The notes beneath the pieces were generated by a model. The model was not told the origin of the DNA and did not search any database. It was given only the letters and a program-made list of their open reading frames with translations. A stretch of DNA of 7,127 bases. It comes from an uncultured Actinomyces sp. Its GTDB lineage: Bacteria; Actinomycetota; Actinomycetes; Actinomycetales; Actinomycetaceae. A program made the position numbers and the translations under genes. The stretch spans positions 1 to 7,127 of the forward strand of contig CALIEP010000391.1 of the NCBI GenBank assembly GCA_938022345.1. Direction: 5' to 3'. Shown piece after piece: positions 6,823-7,127 of the stretch (its first letter is position 1; each line of letters starts with the position of its first letter).

Positions 6823-6849
6823 TTGGCACTCACACTATCTGAGTGCCAG
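6823..6849 (-). promoter_or_regulatory. CIRCE operator (HrcA binding site)
   Basis: On the minus strand CTGGCACTC, nine spacer bases, then GAGTGCCAA. This matches 15 of 18 arm positions of the CIRCE consensus TTAGCACTC-N9-GAGTGCTAA. The A at position 3 of the left arm is G and the opposite T is C, so the inverted repeat is preserved; only the outermost pair is unmatched. It lies between the DUF3097 stop and the hrcA Shine-Dalgarno, as expected for autorepression of hrcA. Confidence 0.95.
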
Positions 6850-6853
6850 TTTA
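6848..6853 (-). promoter_or_regulatory. possible -10 element of the hrcA operon promoter
   Basis: TAAACT on the minus strand has the TA...T form of a sigma-A -10 box and would place the transcription start inside CIRCE, which fits repression by HrcA. No convincing -35 hexamer lies 16-18 nt upstream (the region reads GGGACGAA). This is an inference from position and a short match. Confidence 0.3.
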
Positions 6854-6899
6854 CCGCGGGATTACCTTTTTCGTCCCCTCATCAACACTTTCCACCGAG

Positions 6900-7127
6900 T
6901 TATTCCAAACCCGGCTGCGTCACAAAATCAATGAGTTCTTCCACCCGACCCAAAAGTGCTGGTTCAAGATCCTTGTAGTTACGAACGGTTGAAAAGATCC
7001 GCTTCCAGCCCTGAGCAATGTCCGCCTGGTTTGCATGAGGCCACCCCAAATACTCCAAGGTTCCGTGCTTAATATCGGTGCCTCTGGGAACATCCGGCCA
7101 CGCCTGGAGCCCCAGACGCTGCGGCTT
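6900..7127 (-). CDS. DUF3097 family protein, C-terminal 75 residues
   Basis: Only the 3' end is in the window; the gene continues past the right edge. The visible 75 residues include LQAWPDVPRGTDIKHGTL, LGWP, WKRIFSTVRNYKDLEPALLG and RVEELIDFVT, followed by TAA at 6900-6902. This closely resembles the end of DUF3097 proteins of Actinobacteria as I remember them (AWP.VPRG..WK, SYKDLEPALLGRVEELIDFVT). DUF3097 is an uncharacterised actinobacterial family often found upstream of hrcA, near hemW. Its function is unknown. The natural family end is a few residues after DFVT, so this TAA looks like a genuine stop. No terminator hairpin is visible in the 91 bp before hrcA, so some read-through into the hrcA operon is possible. 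Confidence 0.8.
   Translation of the reverse strand, partial: KPQRLGLQAWPDVPRGTDIKHGTLEYLGWPHANQADIAQGWKRIFSTVRNYKDLEPALLGRVEELIDFVTQPGLE

Noticed and set aside
6850..6899. Possible terminator after the DUF3097 gene
   Set aside because: The only GC-rich stretch (CCGCGG) is a short self-complementary run without a stable stem or a following T-run on the minus strand.
1..7127. Mobile elements, CRISPR repeats, tRNA or other structured RNA genes
   Set aside because: Every base is accounted for by tightly packed conserved genes and short gaps; no tandem or direct repeats or tRNA-like cloverleaf were noticed by eye on either strand.

Overview
The window is a compact, co-directional block of eight genes, all read on the minus strand, with no mobile elements, RNA genes or CRISPR. 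The order hrcA - dnaJ - rsmE - phoH - ybeY - CNNM/CBS membrane protein - era, preceded by a DUF3097 gene, is a conserved arrangement of Actinobacteria. The protein sequences (TKxD instead of NKxD in Era, actinobacterial RsmE and DUF3097 motifs), the strong preference for TGA stops and a base composition that looks mid-50s % GC by eye suggest a moderate-GC actinobacterium. Something in or near the Actinomycetaceae is my guess; the family level is not proven here.

Reading in the direction of transcription (high to low coordinates): the 3' end of a DUF3097 gene enters at the right edge and stops at 6900. A 91-bp gap follows, holding a CIRCE operator (6823-6849) directly upstream of the hrcA ribosome binding site. 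hrcA, dnaJ and rsmE follow with 21 and 16 bp gaps. phoH would begin one base after the rsmE stop. ybeY starts 3 bp after phoH, the CBS membrane-protein gene overlaps ybeY by 4 bp (ATGA), and the era start is placed by a Shine-Dalgarno inside the end of the CBS gene. No terminator is visible between any of these genes, so one CIRCE/HrcA-controlled transcript could carry all seven. It would couple the heat-shock repressor and a DnaJ co-chaperone to ribosome maturation factors: RsmE (16S U1498 methylation), YbeY (16S 3'-end processing and quality control), PhoH/YbeZ and Era (30S assembly).

The most notable observations are two broken reading frames in otherwise well-conserved genes. phoH has its natural start, Shine-Dalgarno and family-like N-terminus at 3818, but an in-frame TAA at codon 29 (3732-3734) where relatives have a residue such as Glu; the homologous reading frame continues in the same phase immediately after. 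era ends in TAA at 2-4, in the middle of its C-terminal KH domain, roughly 30 residues short of the family end and one base from the window edge. Whether these are real nonsense mutations, assembly or sequencing errors, or something more interesting (re-initiation, suppression) cannot be decided from the sequence alone. I see no previously undescribed multi-gene system here; this is a core housekeeping operon with local anomalies.
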